Positions 7,202-16,800 of a stretch of 63,928 nt of DNA are shown piece by piece. Source of the stretch: Planctomycetaceae bacterium. Its GTDB lineage: Bacteria > Planctomycetota > Planctomycetia > Planctomycetales > Planctomycetaceae. Location of the stretch: positions 1 to 63,928 of the forward strand of contig JAGQPX010000066.1 in NCBI GenBank assembly GCA_020426505.1. Direction: 5' to 3'. How positions within the stretch are numbered: position 1 is the stretch's first letter; every line of letters begins with the position of its first letter. Under the pieces are notes generated by a model. That model was not told the DNA's origin, made no database searches, and saw only the letters and a list, made by a program, of their open reading frames with translations. Both the position numbers and the translations under genes were made by a program.

Positions 7202-8269
7202 ATGCTGTTGTCCCTCACAGTCCGATCTCGATGGAGGTGGTCGCTGCTCCTGACCGGGGTGGTGGTTTTTCTCAACACGTCATCCGATGTGCGGTCGGTG
7301 TTTGCTCAGGATTCGAAGGCTCCTGTCGGCCAAACGGTGCGAGTCGAGAAGCCCGATTTCTCGACGCTCTCGCCCGGTGTGGTGAAGATCGTTCCCGACT
7401 CGATCGACGACCTGCGTGAGATCGAGGACCGGGTGCAGGCGCTCATTGAGAAGGTGACGGAAAGCACGGTCGCTCTTCAGGTGGGGCTCGCTCAGGGGAG
7501 TGGGGTGATCGTGAGTCCAGACGGGTATGTACTGACCGCGGCTCATGTGTCTGGCGAACCCGGGAACCGCGTTGCCATGCGACTGCCCGATGGCACGCAT
7601 GCATTTGGACGGACTCTGGGTGGTAATTCAACGCTTGATGCGAGTTTAATCAAGATCGAGTCGCCCAAGCGTACGTGGCCTTATCTGAAAATGGCCGATC
7701 TGAGTGAGTTGGAGACGGGTGCCTGGTGCGTCGTCACCGGCCATCCGGGGGGATATCAAGAGGACCGGGCGCCTGTGATCCGACTCGGACGTGTGATCTA
7801 CGCCGACGACCGTGTGATTCGCACCGATTGCGAGCTTGTCGGCGGCGATTCGGGCGGGCCGCTGATCGACCTCAAGGGACAAGTCATCGGTATCAATAGT
7901 CGCATCGGCGAGGACGTATCGTTCAACCTGCATGTGCCGGTAAGCGTCTACCAGGAGGGATGGGACCAGATGGCGGCCTCAAAGACATTCACCCTGCACA
8001 CGGATGCCTATCTCGGAGTTCAGGGAGAAGGTGTCGCGCAAGGTGTCCGGCTGACGAAGATCTATCCTGACGAACCGGCTGCCCGGGCGGGCATGCAGGT
8101 TGGTGATATCGTCACCGAATTCGAAGGGATCCCGGTCAAGTCAATGGACGACCTGATCGAGCTTGTCGGCGATGAGCGACCGGGACGCAGGGTCACGATC
8201 ACACTGTTACGAGCGGGGGAATTGATTGAGACACAACCTCGCCTCGGGCGACGAGAGAAGGAGGAGTGA
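7202..8269 (+). CDS. HtrA/DegP-like serine protease with one PDZ domain
   Basis: The 355-residue exported protein has an N-terminal hydrophobic signal (about 10-35). A trypsin-like domain holds an intact triad: His115 in LTAAHV, Asp146 in TLDASLI, Ser217 in GGDSGGP. A C-terminal PDZ domain runs from about 265 to 345. The family degrades or refolds damaged envelope proteins. AAGGAG at 7188-7193 fixes the start. The next gene, a pseudoprotease, begins one base after its stop, so they form a pair. Substrate and oligomer state are unknown. Confidence 0.9.
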   Translation: MLLSLTVRSRWRWSLLLTGVVVFLNTSSDVRSVFAQDSKAPVGQTVRVEKPDFSTLSPGVVKIVPDSIDDLREIEDRVQALIEKVTESTVALQVGLAQGSGVIVSPDGYVLTAAHVSGEPGNRVAMRLPDGTHAFGRTLGGNSTLDASLIKIESPKRTWPYLKMADLSELETGAWCVVTGHPGGYQEDRAPVIRLGRVIYADDRVIRTDCELVGGDSGGPLIDLKGQVIGINSRIGEDVSFNLHVPVSVYQEGWDQMAASKTFTLHTDAYLGVQGEGVAQGVRLTKIYPDEPAARAGMQVGDIVTEFEGIPVKSMDDLIELVGDERPGRRVTITLLRAGELIETQPRLGRREKEE

Positions 8270-8270
8270 T

Positions 8271-9365
8271 ATGAGACATCGCCGACCCGCTGTGATCGGA
8301 ACGCTGTCACTGGCTTTCGTCTGTATGACGATGGATTTCAGTTCGACCTCAGCACAGGCCGAGGGACGTCCACTATCGTCGCGTCAGCAAACAAATGGGT
8401 CCGCCATCCGACGCGCCTTTGAGGGGGTTGTCGAGGATGCCAATCGCTGGACTGTCCGTGTGATGGCCGACGGCGACATCGTTGCCTACGGGATGATCGT
8501 AAGTGAAGACGGTTACATCCTCACCAAAGCAAGTCGGTTGGGGAGTAACGTTGAGGTCCGTTTGCCCAATGAGAGTCTGCTGGCGGCTGAATACGTCGGC
8601 TATCATCCCGAACATGATTTGGCACTGCTCAAGATCGAGGCTCGTGGACTCGACGTGGTTCAATGGCAAAACGAGGACGATCCGGCGGTCGGGCGGTGGG
8701 TCATCACCCCCGATCAGGATGGTGCGCCGAGTGCTGTGGGTGTTGTCAGCGTGAAGCGAAGAGAGATCCCCGCTGTCAAGGTCCGGGGCGTTCTCGGCAT
8801 TCGGCTTGATGGTCCAAACAACTCGGCAACTGTGCAGGAGGTCATTGCTGGCAGCGCGGCCGAGGTCTCTGGAATAAAACGGGGCGACCTCATCCAACGC
8901 GTCAACGAGCTGGACATCGACACTCGCGGGACTCTGATGGATAAAATCGCTGGGTACAGTCCTGGTGATCGGGTTGTTCTTGAGGTGAAGCGGGGCGAAG
9001 AAGCCCTGACGGTTGAAGCAACGTTGACTCATCCGTTTGGCGACTTCCTGTCCCGGATCGCGATGCAGAACCAGATGGGGGGGCGCCTCAGTGAACGACG
9101 GACTGGTTTTCCCTCAGTTCTTCAGCACGACTCGGTCCTTCAGCCGGATGAATGTGGCGGGCCGCTGGTCGACCTCAGCGGCAAGGCGGTCGGGCTAAAC
9201 ATTGCTCGCGCGGGTCGCACCGAATCTTACGCAATTCCCGACGACGTCGTGCGTCAAGCCCTCGCTCAATTGCTGACGGGTCAGTATCCTCCTCCTCAGG
9301 TTCGACTGGCGGGTTTTACCGTTCCCGCAAGAAGCGAAGCGTCGGTCGAGAGTGGTGGAGAGTAG
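8271..9365 (+). CDS. Inactive HtrA-like pseudoprotease with PDZ domain inside the protease fold
   Basis: Starting at ATG 8271 with AGGAG just upstream, the 364-residue product has a signal peptide (about 1-30). It follows the S1C protease pattern but lacks the catalytic residues: the His position is Ser88 (LTKASR), Asp116 is kept (HDLALLKIE), and the Ser is Cys295 (DECGGPLVDLSG). A PDZ domain (about 172-252) lies between the VGVVS strand and the CGGP loop, that is, inside the protease domain rather than after it. The fold then finishes with SYAIPDDVV. It probably binds or regulates rather than cuts. A Cys nucleophile without His is unlikely to work. Confidence 0.85.
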   Translation: MRHRRPAVIGTLSLAFVCMTMDFSSTSAQAEGRPLSSRQQTNGSAIRRAFEGVVEDANRWTVRVMADGDIVAYGMIVSEDGYILTKASRLGSNVEVRLPNESLLAAEYVGYHPEHDLALLKIEARGLDVVQWQNEDDPAVGRWVITPDQDGAPSAVGVVSVKRREIPAVKVRGVLGIRLDGPNNSATVQEVIAGSAAEVSGIKRGDLIQRVNELDIDTRGTLMDKIAGYSPGDRVVLEVKRGEEALTVEATLTHPFGDFLSRIAMQNQMGGRLSERRTGFPSVLQHDSVLQPDECGGPLVDLSGKAVGLNIARAGRTESYAIPDDVVRQALAQLLTGQYPPPQVRLAGFTVPARSEASVESGGE

Positions 9366-9400
9366 CAGACGAGGGAATTGAGTTGAGAGCGAGGAACTGC

Positions 9401-10270
9401 ATGGCGGCGGAGATCATTGACGGGAAGGCAATCGCAGCGGGGTTAAGGGAGCGGATTGGTCGTGAGACGTCTGCGTTCGTTGAACAGACGGGTGTCACCC
9501 CGCATCTAGCGGCTGTTTTAGTCGGCGATGATCCGGCGAGTGCGGTTTATGTCCGCAACAAGCAACGTGCGTGCGAGAAGGCGGGGATCAAGAGCACGTT
9601 GCATCGACTGGACGCAGCGACATCACAGTCGGAGTTGCTCTTACTGGTCACTCGTCTGAACGAAGACTCCGATGTGCACGGCATCCTCGTGCAGTTGCCG
9701 TTGCCTTCGCAGATCGATGAGACGGCTGTGCTTGATGCCGTCTCGCCGCTGAAGGATGTGGACTGCTTCCATCCTGAGAACGTGGGGTTGCTCTCGCAGG
9801 GTCGGCCGCGCTTTCAGCCGTGTACTCCTGCGGGGTGTCAGCATTTGCTGGCAGAGTCAGCCGTGCAGACGGAGGGGGCTCACGTTGTTGTGCTCGGGCG
9901 AAGTGAAATCGTCGGCAAGCCGATGGCCCTGCTGATGGTCCAGAAGGGCAAGGCGGCGAATGCCACGGTGTCGATCTGTCACAGTCGGACGCGTGACCTG
10001 CCTAACGTTACACGACAAGCGGACATTCTGATCGCGGCGCTCGGTCGACCGGAGTTTGTGACAGGAGAGATGGTGAAGGACGGTGTCGTGGTGATCGATG
10101 TCGGAATCAACCGCACAGAGGACGGCAAACTCGTCGGCGATGTCGAGTTCACTTCCGTCGCCGCCAAGGCCAGCGCCATAACCCCCGTGCCTGGGGGGGT
10201 GGGGCCGATGACGATTGCGATGCTGCTTCAGAATACGCTGACGGCTGCACGCTTGCAGACGTCGGGGTGA
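9401..10270 (+). CDS. folD: Bifunctional methylene-THF dehydrogenase / methenyl-THF cyclohydrolase
   Basis: FolD interconverts 5,10-methylene- and 10-formyl-tetrahydrofolate in one-carbon metabolism, in the cytoplasm. The 289-residue product shows VGDDPASAVYVRNKQRACEK (catalytic Tyr and Lys), GILVQLPLP, PCTPAGCQHLL, the NADP-binding GRSEIVGKPMA, and the C-terminal TPVPGGVGPMTIAML. Length is normal. ATG 9401 is chosen; the frame is open further upstream but overlaps the pseudoprotease gene. Its 3-prime end overlaps the convergent lipoprotein gene by 122 bases. Confidence 0.97.
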   Translation: MAAEIIDGKAIAAGLRERIGRETSAFVEQTGVTPHLAAVLVGDDPASAVYVRNKQRACEKAGIKSTLHRLDAATSQSELLLLVTRLNEDSDVHGILVQLPLPSQIDETAVLDAVSPLKDVDCFHPENVGLLSQGRPRFQPCTPAGCQHLLAESAVQTEGAHVVVLGRSEIVGKPMALLMVQKGKAANATVSICHSRTRDLPNVTRQADILIAALGRPEFVTGEMVKDGVVVIDVGINRTEDGKLVGDVEFTSVAAKASAITPVPGGVGPMTIAMLLQNTLTAARLQTSG

Positions 10271-11270
10271 TGATCGGCTGCGTGGGCGGAAATTCCGTCG
10301 CCTCTTCATCTGCGAACGGATCGACCTCGTTGCCCCAATGTTCCTCGTGAGACGGGCCACCGAACGGACTGAATCCGCTGGCGTGCGCCTGTGTCAGCAA
10401 TTGGCGGAGTTCGACTGGAGGACACCCGTCTTTCTGCGGCACCTGCCATACCTGCGGAGGCGCTGCGGGCGGGTTGATCCACATGTCGTGAAACTCCATC
10501 GAGATCTGCTGCTGCATCTGTGGAAAGTCGAGACGAATCAGGCGAGGCGTCACGATCCCGGTCGTTTCGTCAATGCGATGATTGCCGAGACGTGCACTGG
10601 CGATCAGCAGGTTGCGTGCATCGTACAACGCGTGTTCGACGATGATGCCGTGACAGGAGTTGACCCGCACGACCTTGCGGATGGTGCCGCCGGCTGGCGA
10701 GGGGAGTTCCTGAACGAGATCGACCAAGGGCGACTCCGGATTCGGTTTCGAGAGCCGCATGCCGGTGGCATCGATGGGGATCACGCCGAGCACTTCCATC
10801 ACCCAGTCGGGGTGGAATGGGACCTTTGTGAGTTGTTGTGCCATGGGCAGGTCGTCATGGCTGGCGAGGATGACATTCGGCACGTCCTTCGCCCAGAACC
10901 AGAACTGCTCGGAGTTCGATCCCATGTCAACGAGTTCGGTGCCGATGGCGGGGGCGGAGACACGGAGCCTGAAGTGATCGGGGGCCTCGACTTCAATGTG
11001 TGCCGGTGCCGTCATCGGCGCTCCACGGACGGTCAGCTTCACGCTCGTGGAACGCCAGGACTTCAGCCCGGACTGCGACTCGCTGCCCAGGATGTTGCGG
11101 TTGATGTGTTGAACGATGTGCTCTTTGGATGCTCCCTGCGGGAGAGCACACGGAGCGCGGTCGCTGAATGGGGCAGGGGGGAACAGCCAGTTGTTGATCG
11201 CGCAGCCTGAGAACGCCAGCGAGAGCAGGGCGATCACGATGAGTCGCGATTGTTGCATCTGGGATTCCAT
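10149..11270 (-). CDS. Lipoprotein of unknown function (planctomycete type)
   Basis: The 373-residue product has a lipoprotein signal ending in the lipobox LAFSGC (Cys23). The body is beta-rich (about 60-290), and a low-complexity Pro/Ser/Gln tail ends in a basic Trp/Arg stretch (WRWPWRRRK). The central part (SVKLTVRGAP...FRLRVSAP...ELVDMGSNSEQFWFW) is reminiscent of LolA-like or DUF4292-like lipid-binding folds, which I cannot confirm. The reading frame continues 122 bases into the convergent folD gene. The start could instead be the Met at 11258. Confidence 0.75.
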   Translation of the reverse strand: MESQMQQSRLIVIALLSLAFSGCAINNWLFPPAPFSDRAPCALPQGASKEHIVQHINRNILGSESQSGLKSWRSTSVKLTVRGAPMTAPAHIEVEAPDHFRLRVSAPAIGTELVDMGSNSEQFWFWAKDVPNVILASHDDLPMAQQLTKVPFHPDWVMEVLGVIPIDATGMRLSKPNPESPLVDLVQELPSPAGGTIRKVVRVNSCHGIIVEHALYDARNLLIASARLGNHRIDETTGIVTPRLIRLDFPQMQQQISMEFHDMWINPPAAPPQVWQVPQKDGCPPVELRQLLTQAHASGFSPFGGPSHEEHWGNEVDPFADEEATEFPPTQPIITPTSASVQPSAYSEAASQSSSAPPPQARGLWRWPWRRRK

Positions 11271-11316
11271 TCCACGGAAGAGGCAATTCCATCGCCTCTG
11301 CAGTCTGCCTGATCGA

Positions 11317-11802
11317 TCAGGCGGCCGTTTTGATCTCTGCCATCAGGTGGGATTGGAGTGAGGTGACTTCGTCGGCAGTCAGTTGCTGGTCGCGGACTTC
11401 AAAGGGGCCTTCACCCCGGCTCCCGGAGAGTTCGAGATAGGCGAAGTCCCCGTCGACTCGCGTACCATCGAGTGTCAGCCGACGTTTCTGAAGTAACAAC
11501 AGAGCCAACACGTAACAGAGTTTCTCTTGAGCGGGGTTGGCGTCCTCAAGCAGTTTCTGAAAGTGTTCTAACAGGGTGTGGGCGTCGAGTGGTTTCGGCT
11601 TGTCTTCCTCCGGCAGCGGGACAATGGCCCGCCACTGGCCGATCATGCCGGGGGGCGGACCTTCCCACGCAGAGGGTTGATAGTCGAGCCGAATGGTCTC
11701 TCCCTCCAGATCGACAAGGACCGAATAGACGACGGAGCCCGGCTCAAGCGGCTCCCCCGTCGCGGCACAGGCCTTGCCGATTGGTTTGACGTGATATTCC
11801 AC
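11317..11802 (-). CDS. Conserved hypothetical protein, 161 residues
   Basis: A soluble, cytoplasmic-looking protein with no signal. The N-terminus (HVKPIGKACAATGEPLEPG) has two Cys in a treble-clef-like spacing that lacks a second pair. A helix rich in Leu (CYVLALLLLQKRRL) and a hydrophilic C-terminal domain follow. I recall similar proteins only from planctomycetes. It lies 46 bases upstream of the lipoprotein gene on the same strand, so the two are probably one unit. Function unknown. Confidence 0.7.
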   Translation of the reverse strand: MEYHVKPIGKACAATGEPLEPGSVVYSVLVDLEGETIRLDYQPSAWEGPPPGMIGQWRAIVPLPEEDKPKPLDAHTLLEHFQKLLEDANPAQEKLCYVLALLLLQKRRLTLDGTRVDGDFAYLELSGSRGEGPFEVRDQQLTADEVTSLQSHLMAEIKTAA

Positions 11803-12059
11803 AGGCCCGATCTGAGTTGATGGTTTCGGGGCAAAAGGGGGCGGATCGTAAACGAGAAGGCGAAATCCGGCAAGATGAGCCGAACAGGGTTGAATGATTC
11901 GCTGAGCACCCGCGGCGGTTGGCGATCGTTCGACGATTCATGGTGAATCTTGATTCTTTGGGAATATCCCCAGTCGGAGATGGATCAACCATTTGAAGAC
12001 CTGCGGAAAAGTGCCGCTGGGGAATGACAAAGCTGACAAGTCGATTGGAGACAATACTG

Positions 12060-12314
12060 ATGAAGACGCTTTCTATGTTCATGATGTTGTTGGGTTTGGG
12101 GGTTTTCGCCGTCGGATGTGGAGCCGGAGCAGATACCGCTGTCGATGATGCTCCAAGCGCAGCCGCGGAACCAGCCGTTGACGCTGCCGATGCTGATCAT
12201 GGTCATGACCACGGCGATGACGACCACGCGGAAGACGCTCACGCCGAGGTCGCAGAGCCTGGAAGCGATGGTGTTGATGCTGAGGAGCCAGCTGAGGAAT
12301 CGACAGAGAATTGA
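12060..12314 (+). CDS. Small His/Asp-rich lipoprotein
   Basis: From ATG 12060 (TTGGAG at 12045-12050) the product is 84 residues: a signal peptide with a lipobox ending at Cys20 (FAVGC), an Ala/Asp-rich linker, then an HGHDHGDDDHAEDAH cluster near residues 47-62 and an acidic end. The histidine cluster suggests metal binding (zinc, nickel or copper) at the membrane surface, but low-complexity sequence alone cannot prove it. The gene stands alone and is followed by a strong hairpin terminator. Confidence 0.7.
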   Translation: MKTLSMFMMLLGLGVFAVGCGAGADTAVDDAPSAAAEPAVDAADADHGHDHGDDDHAEDAHAEVAEPGSDGVDAEEPAEESTEN

Positions 12315-12338
12315 GCGATCGACCAGCGCCGTTAATCA

Positions 12339-12384
12339 TCGAGCGGGCATCCTTATTGTGGGATGTCCGCTCGATCTCGTTTTA
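12339..12384 (+). terminator. Rho-independent terminator after the His-rich lipoprotein
   Basis: A 14-bp stem (12339-12352 with 12361-12374, one G-T pair) with an 8-base loop is followed by TCTCGTTTTA. Confidence 0.85.
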
Positions 12385-12407
12385 GGCGTTAGCGGAGGTG
12401 AAGATTC

Positions 12408-13314
12408 GTGCCGCAAGTGCCAATTCAGGAAAGACTTTCGTCTGTCAGGCTGTTGCTTCTTGACGGTCCAATGGGCAGAGAACTCGCTCGTCGCGGTGTG
12501 TCGATCGACGCTGTGGACTGGTCAGCCGGGGCCTTGTTGAGTTCACCCGAGACCATCGCCGAAATTCATCCTGACTATGTGTCCGCAGGCGCTGAACTGG
12601 TGACAGCGAATACGTTTCGCACGACTGAACGGAGTTTGGGAAAGGTGGGGGGAGGGTGTCGGGCAGGAGACCTGACGCGGTTCGCTGTGGAGATGACGAA
12701 ACAGGAGGTTTCGGGGGATGTGTGGGTTGCCGGTTCTCAAGCCCTGTTGGAGGACCGCTATCGCCCCGATCTGAAACCGTCGGAAGGTGAGTTAGAGCGA
12801 GAACATATGCAAATGGCTGAATATTTAGCCGACGCAGGAGTTGATGTGATTCTCGCGGAGACTCACCCCACAATTCGTGAGGCAGTAGCGGTCGCACGTG
12901 CGGCTTAGTCGGTTGATGTTCCGGTCATGGTGAGCTTCGTCTGCGGACATGATGGGAGGTTGTTCTCGGGAGAGTCGCTGACAAAGGCTGACGAAGCCGT
13001 GCTTCCGTATGATCCATTGGCCGTGCTTGTGAATTGTCTGCCTGCCGAGACAGCCGAGCAATGCGTCCGCGAATTGGTTGGAGTCGCCGTGGAGACACCC
13101 GTCGGGGTCTATGTCAACGTGGGGTGGTTGGGTAAAAAAAGGGGGGGGCACCGCGAGTTCTCGACCGGCAGTTTATGCCGATCAGGCTGCGAGATGGTTA
13201 TCGTGCGGAGCACGACCTGTTGGGGGATGTTGCGGGACCACGCCGACTCACATCGCCCGGCTGCGAGAGTTGATCGACCGATCGGTTGAGGTCAACGAAA
13301 GTCCAATTGAGTGA
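12408..13314 (+). pseudogene. Broken homocysteine S-methyltransferase (BHMT/MetH N-terminal type)
   Basis: The family moves a methyl group to homocysteine using a Cys-bound zinc. The first part (LLLDGPMGRELARRG, TANTFRTTERS) runs to a TAG at 12906 inside a conserved region. The same frame resumes with VMVSFVCGHDGRLFSGESL and VNCLPAETAEQC (first zinc Cys). At the run of seven A and eight G at 13133-13147 the frame must move by one base to reach GGCCGTTPTHIARLREL, which holds the other zinc ligands. All catalytic motifs survive, so the decay is recent, or both lesions are sequencing errors. Confidence 0.85.
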
Positions 13315-13838
13315 TCGGCACATTACGCCGACCGGTCACCTGAGGCAGTCGAGATTTTGGGAAATCGCGCGCTCTGTCTTCCCGTAGTGATGGCGTTGGG
13401 CTAACGTCCCGCTCTTCCTCTCTCAACATTCTCGACAATTCCCTCATTCCACAGACGCCCTTGCAGGTCCCTGCCCACAGTCCGTGTGCAGGGACTGGCC
13501 ATGAACCGGTGTTCATTGCAACGGCGTCTCCCTCCTTCCAACATCCCCGACGCATGAGCGGTTTTCCTTCGTACAGATTGCGAACTGATGCCTCCTCTGC
13601 GCCGCCACGACCGGTGAGCGCTGTGAGTCCGACGTCTGATGTCGTCAGTCCATCGTCGATCGAACCGAACCACGCGTTTTCTGCCCCGAAGCCCGGTCCC
13701 ACGATGTCCTACGCAGCCGATCATTCCCCCTTTGACGGACCGAGTGACCCAAGTCAGCACAATGGCGTGCGAGGTAACTGGATGAGATCCATGAATGATT
13801 GTGCGATACCGCCTTCTGAGGATCGCCTGTTATATCAC
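13315..13838. other. Intergenic region before the surface-protein gene
   Basis: This 524-base stretch is open in the frame of the downstream gene from 13461, but the translation is rich in Pro, Ser and His with no signal or fold. I read it as an untranslated leader. An 8-bp hairpin (GTCCCTGC at 13467 and GCAGGGAC at 13488) lies in it. Confidence 0.5.
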
Positions 13839-16800
13839 ATGCCTGTATTGAGACGTGCTGGAGCATTTGCAGCGATCTTGGTGGCAGTAGTTCTGTCGAT
13901 TTCTCCAAGTTATTCCGAGGCTGGCGGGCCACCGCAGACGTTAGATGTGACCGGAGTCGGTGGCGAGTACATGTCGCATTCGCCCGATGGGGGAGGCGCC
14001 GGTCCAGAATTTGAGATTCCGGGTGGCGGATACGGATTCCTGTCACGAATTGGACATATTGCTGGTGAAACCGTCGGCCGCGACGATTCCATCACACACG
14101 TTGGACTTGCTCCATACGTTTTTCATGAAGAGACAATGCTGTTCGGCGATCTGCGGTTGTTTCGGACCAACGAAGGGCGCACGGGCGGTAGTGCCGGTAT
14201 GGGTCTGCGGCACTACCTCACCGAGCAGGATGCCATCCTGGGCATCGCCGGTTACTACGACAGCGATGACAGCCGCGGTGCAATTTTCAAACAGGTTGGT
14301 GCCTCATTCGAGTACTTGACGCGGATGTTCGATGTTCGGGCCAACGTGTATGTCCCGATCGAAACGACGGAACGCGTGATTGGGACAAGCATCGTTCCCG
14401 ATTCAGAAAGGTTTTCGGGGAACAGTCTGTTGTTCGACGGACGTACTGATTTCGCTGCGGCAGCGAATGGAGCTGACCTGATGATCAGCACACCTGTCCC
14501 GGGCGAGATTCCCGAAATGTTCAATCTTGAAGTCTCCGGCGGTGGATATCATTACCAGGCTCGGCAGGATGGCCTCACCGACATGTGGGGCTACAAGTTG
14601 CGGACCGACGCCGACGTGTTCAAACGCGTTTTGCACATGTTTCTCGAACTCACGTCGGACCGCGTGACGGACACCAACCTCGTGTTCGGAGCCTCGCTGA
14701 ACTACTACCACGGATTTGAGAACAAACGGCGTCTACACGACCGTCAATTCTACCGCATGTCGGAATGGGTGCGTCGTAACTTCACAGTGGTCACGATCGA
14801 CGACTTCGCGATCGACGCTGGGCAGGAGGCTCGCAATCCGGACACGGGCGATCCGTACTTCTTCGCCCACGTTCGTAACATTCCCGGCAATTCGGAGCCG
14901 CCGCCGTTGCCTGCGACGCTGCCGGCGACGGACTTCAACTTCCCCAGCCCGTTCGGCGACGGCACGGTCGAGATGCCATTCCAGTTCATTCAAGAGGGGC
15001 AAGCGGCCGTGCGTGCTCTGCCATTGCTGGAGCAGCCAAACGGTATCGTTTATGTGCACGGAAACTCTCAATTTGAAGGCGCAGCATCCGTCATAGAGAT
15101 GCTGGATGGGGAGACCCTCTTGGGTGAGGGTGAGGGCAGCGATGTGCAGCAAACGTTGGCTGTCGTTGGATTCACCGACGAAGCCGAACTGCCGTTTGTG
15201 ATTCCAGACGGAGCCGTTCCCCTGCTCAATACTCCTGCGGGTGATGCAGTCACGCTCGCCAGTGGCAACACGTTCGCTGGTTTCGACATTTTGGATGGCG
15301 CGGGCAACGGCATTACGATCAATAGCGGGATGGGAGGCACGATTCGTGACGTGAACATCACCAACGTCGCGGGTGATGGCGTGTTGATGACAACTCCCAG
15401 TGAAACGTTCCTTTTTGACAGGGTTTCGATCAATAACGCGACAGGTGTCGGATTCCATATCGATGGCGGGACCGCGGTAACTACATTCACCGACTCGGAT
15501 CGCGTGACACTCGGCATGCCATCGATCGTCAACGCCTCGAACGAAGCACTGTTGATCGAAAACACAACCGGCGGCTCGAACATTTTTGCTAATGCCATCA
15601 TCGACGATAACGATGGAGGCTCCGGCCTCCGCCTGATTAATAATATGGGGACGATCACGCTTGGTCGGGCGACGATCGATGGAACGGTTCTCAGCTCCGA
15701 CCCCACGAGCGTGGGTGCCGGTTTGGAAATCACCGGAGCTGCGGCCAACACGACCTTGCAGGGGGACATCACAATTACGAACTCCTCTGGCGTTGGGTTC
15801 CTCGTGAAAGACCTCGTCGATGGCGGAGTTGTTCGGCCATCTGCGTTGCTGACGATCAACCAGCGGAACAACATCGGTGCAGACTTCGTCAACATCGACG
15901 GCGATAGTACTGCTGAGAACGGGGTCAGATTCAGTTCTGGGTCCAGTCTCATTATTGGTGCTCTGAATGGAGCAACGGCGGATCATCCCGCGATCCGGTT
16001 CAGCAGTGGGTCCTCTGGCACGGTTTCTCTCAATGAGTTCTCGATTGCTGACAGCTTGGGAGCAGGTATCCTGATTGGAGATCCGACTGGCGCCAATGTG
16101 AATGAACCTGGAGCTGAGTTCCGGGTTATCAGGGACACAATCAACACGATCAATGCGACAGGCAGTATCGTGACGCCGGATATGGCAGGCGGAACAAGTG
16201 GACCCGCCATCCATATTGCCGGTGCCGATGGGTTGGAAGACCCGACGAATGTCATCGCCCTCGGTGCGATCACCTCCAACACACGAGTCGGACGCGGTCT
16301 GCAGATCGAGGAGACGACCGGTTCGATCCTCTTTTCTGATTTGACCATCAATAACAATGCCTCCATTCAGTCAACGGCTTCCGCACTATTCATTAACAAC
16401 ACTTCCAGCACCATTAGCTTTGGGACATTCGAGGCGAACGAGAACGCAGGGCTGGAACCGGCTGTTGACATCATGAACATTGTTGATCCTGGAAGTGTGA
16501 GGTTCTCGGAATTGAACATTCTGGACGCCGATGGTGTGCTCGGTCTCAAGGTCACGGACACATCGACATTAACCGTCGGGTCCTCCAATCCCGATGAGTT
16601 CTCCGGCACAATTGATGTGAACGATCAGCAGGCGATCGATATTCAGCGGACGGAGATCGACGTGACGCTGAACAGTGTCAGCTCAAGCAACAGTCCGACG
16701 TACGGGATCTCGGTCGTCGACAGTCCGGGCAACTTCAGCATAGTCGGTGATCGGACCGGAGGGGGGAGGATATTCGGGACCGACATTCCCAGTACTTCAA

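Noticed and set aside
10338..11210. A 290-codon plus-strand frame
   Set aside because: It is antisense to the lipoprotein gene, whose signal and lipobox are clear. The translation is rich in His, Arg and Gly as shadows are.
12385..12407. SAM or cobalamin riboswitch before the methyltransferase pseudogene
   Set aside because: The leader is only about 20 bases after a terminator, too short for a riboswitch.
14733..16214. A 493-codon minus-strand frame
   Set aside because: It lies antisense within the beta-helix region of the giant surface protein and has no fold or motif.
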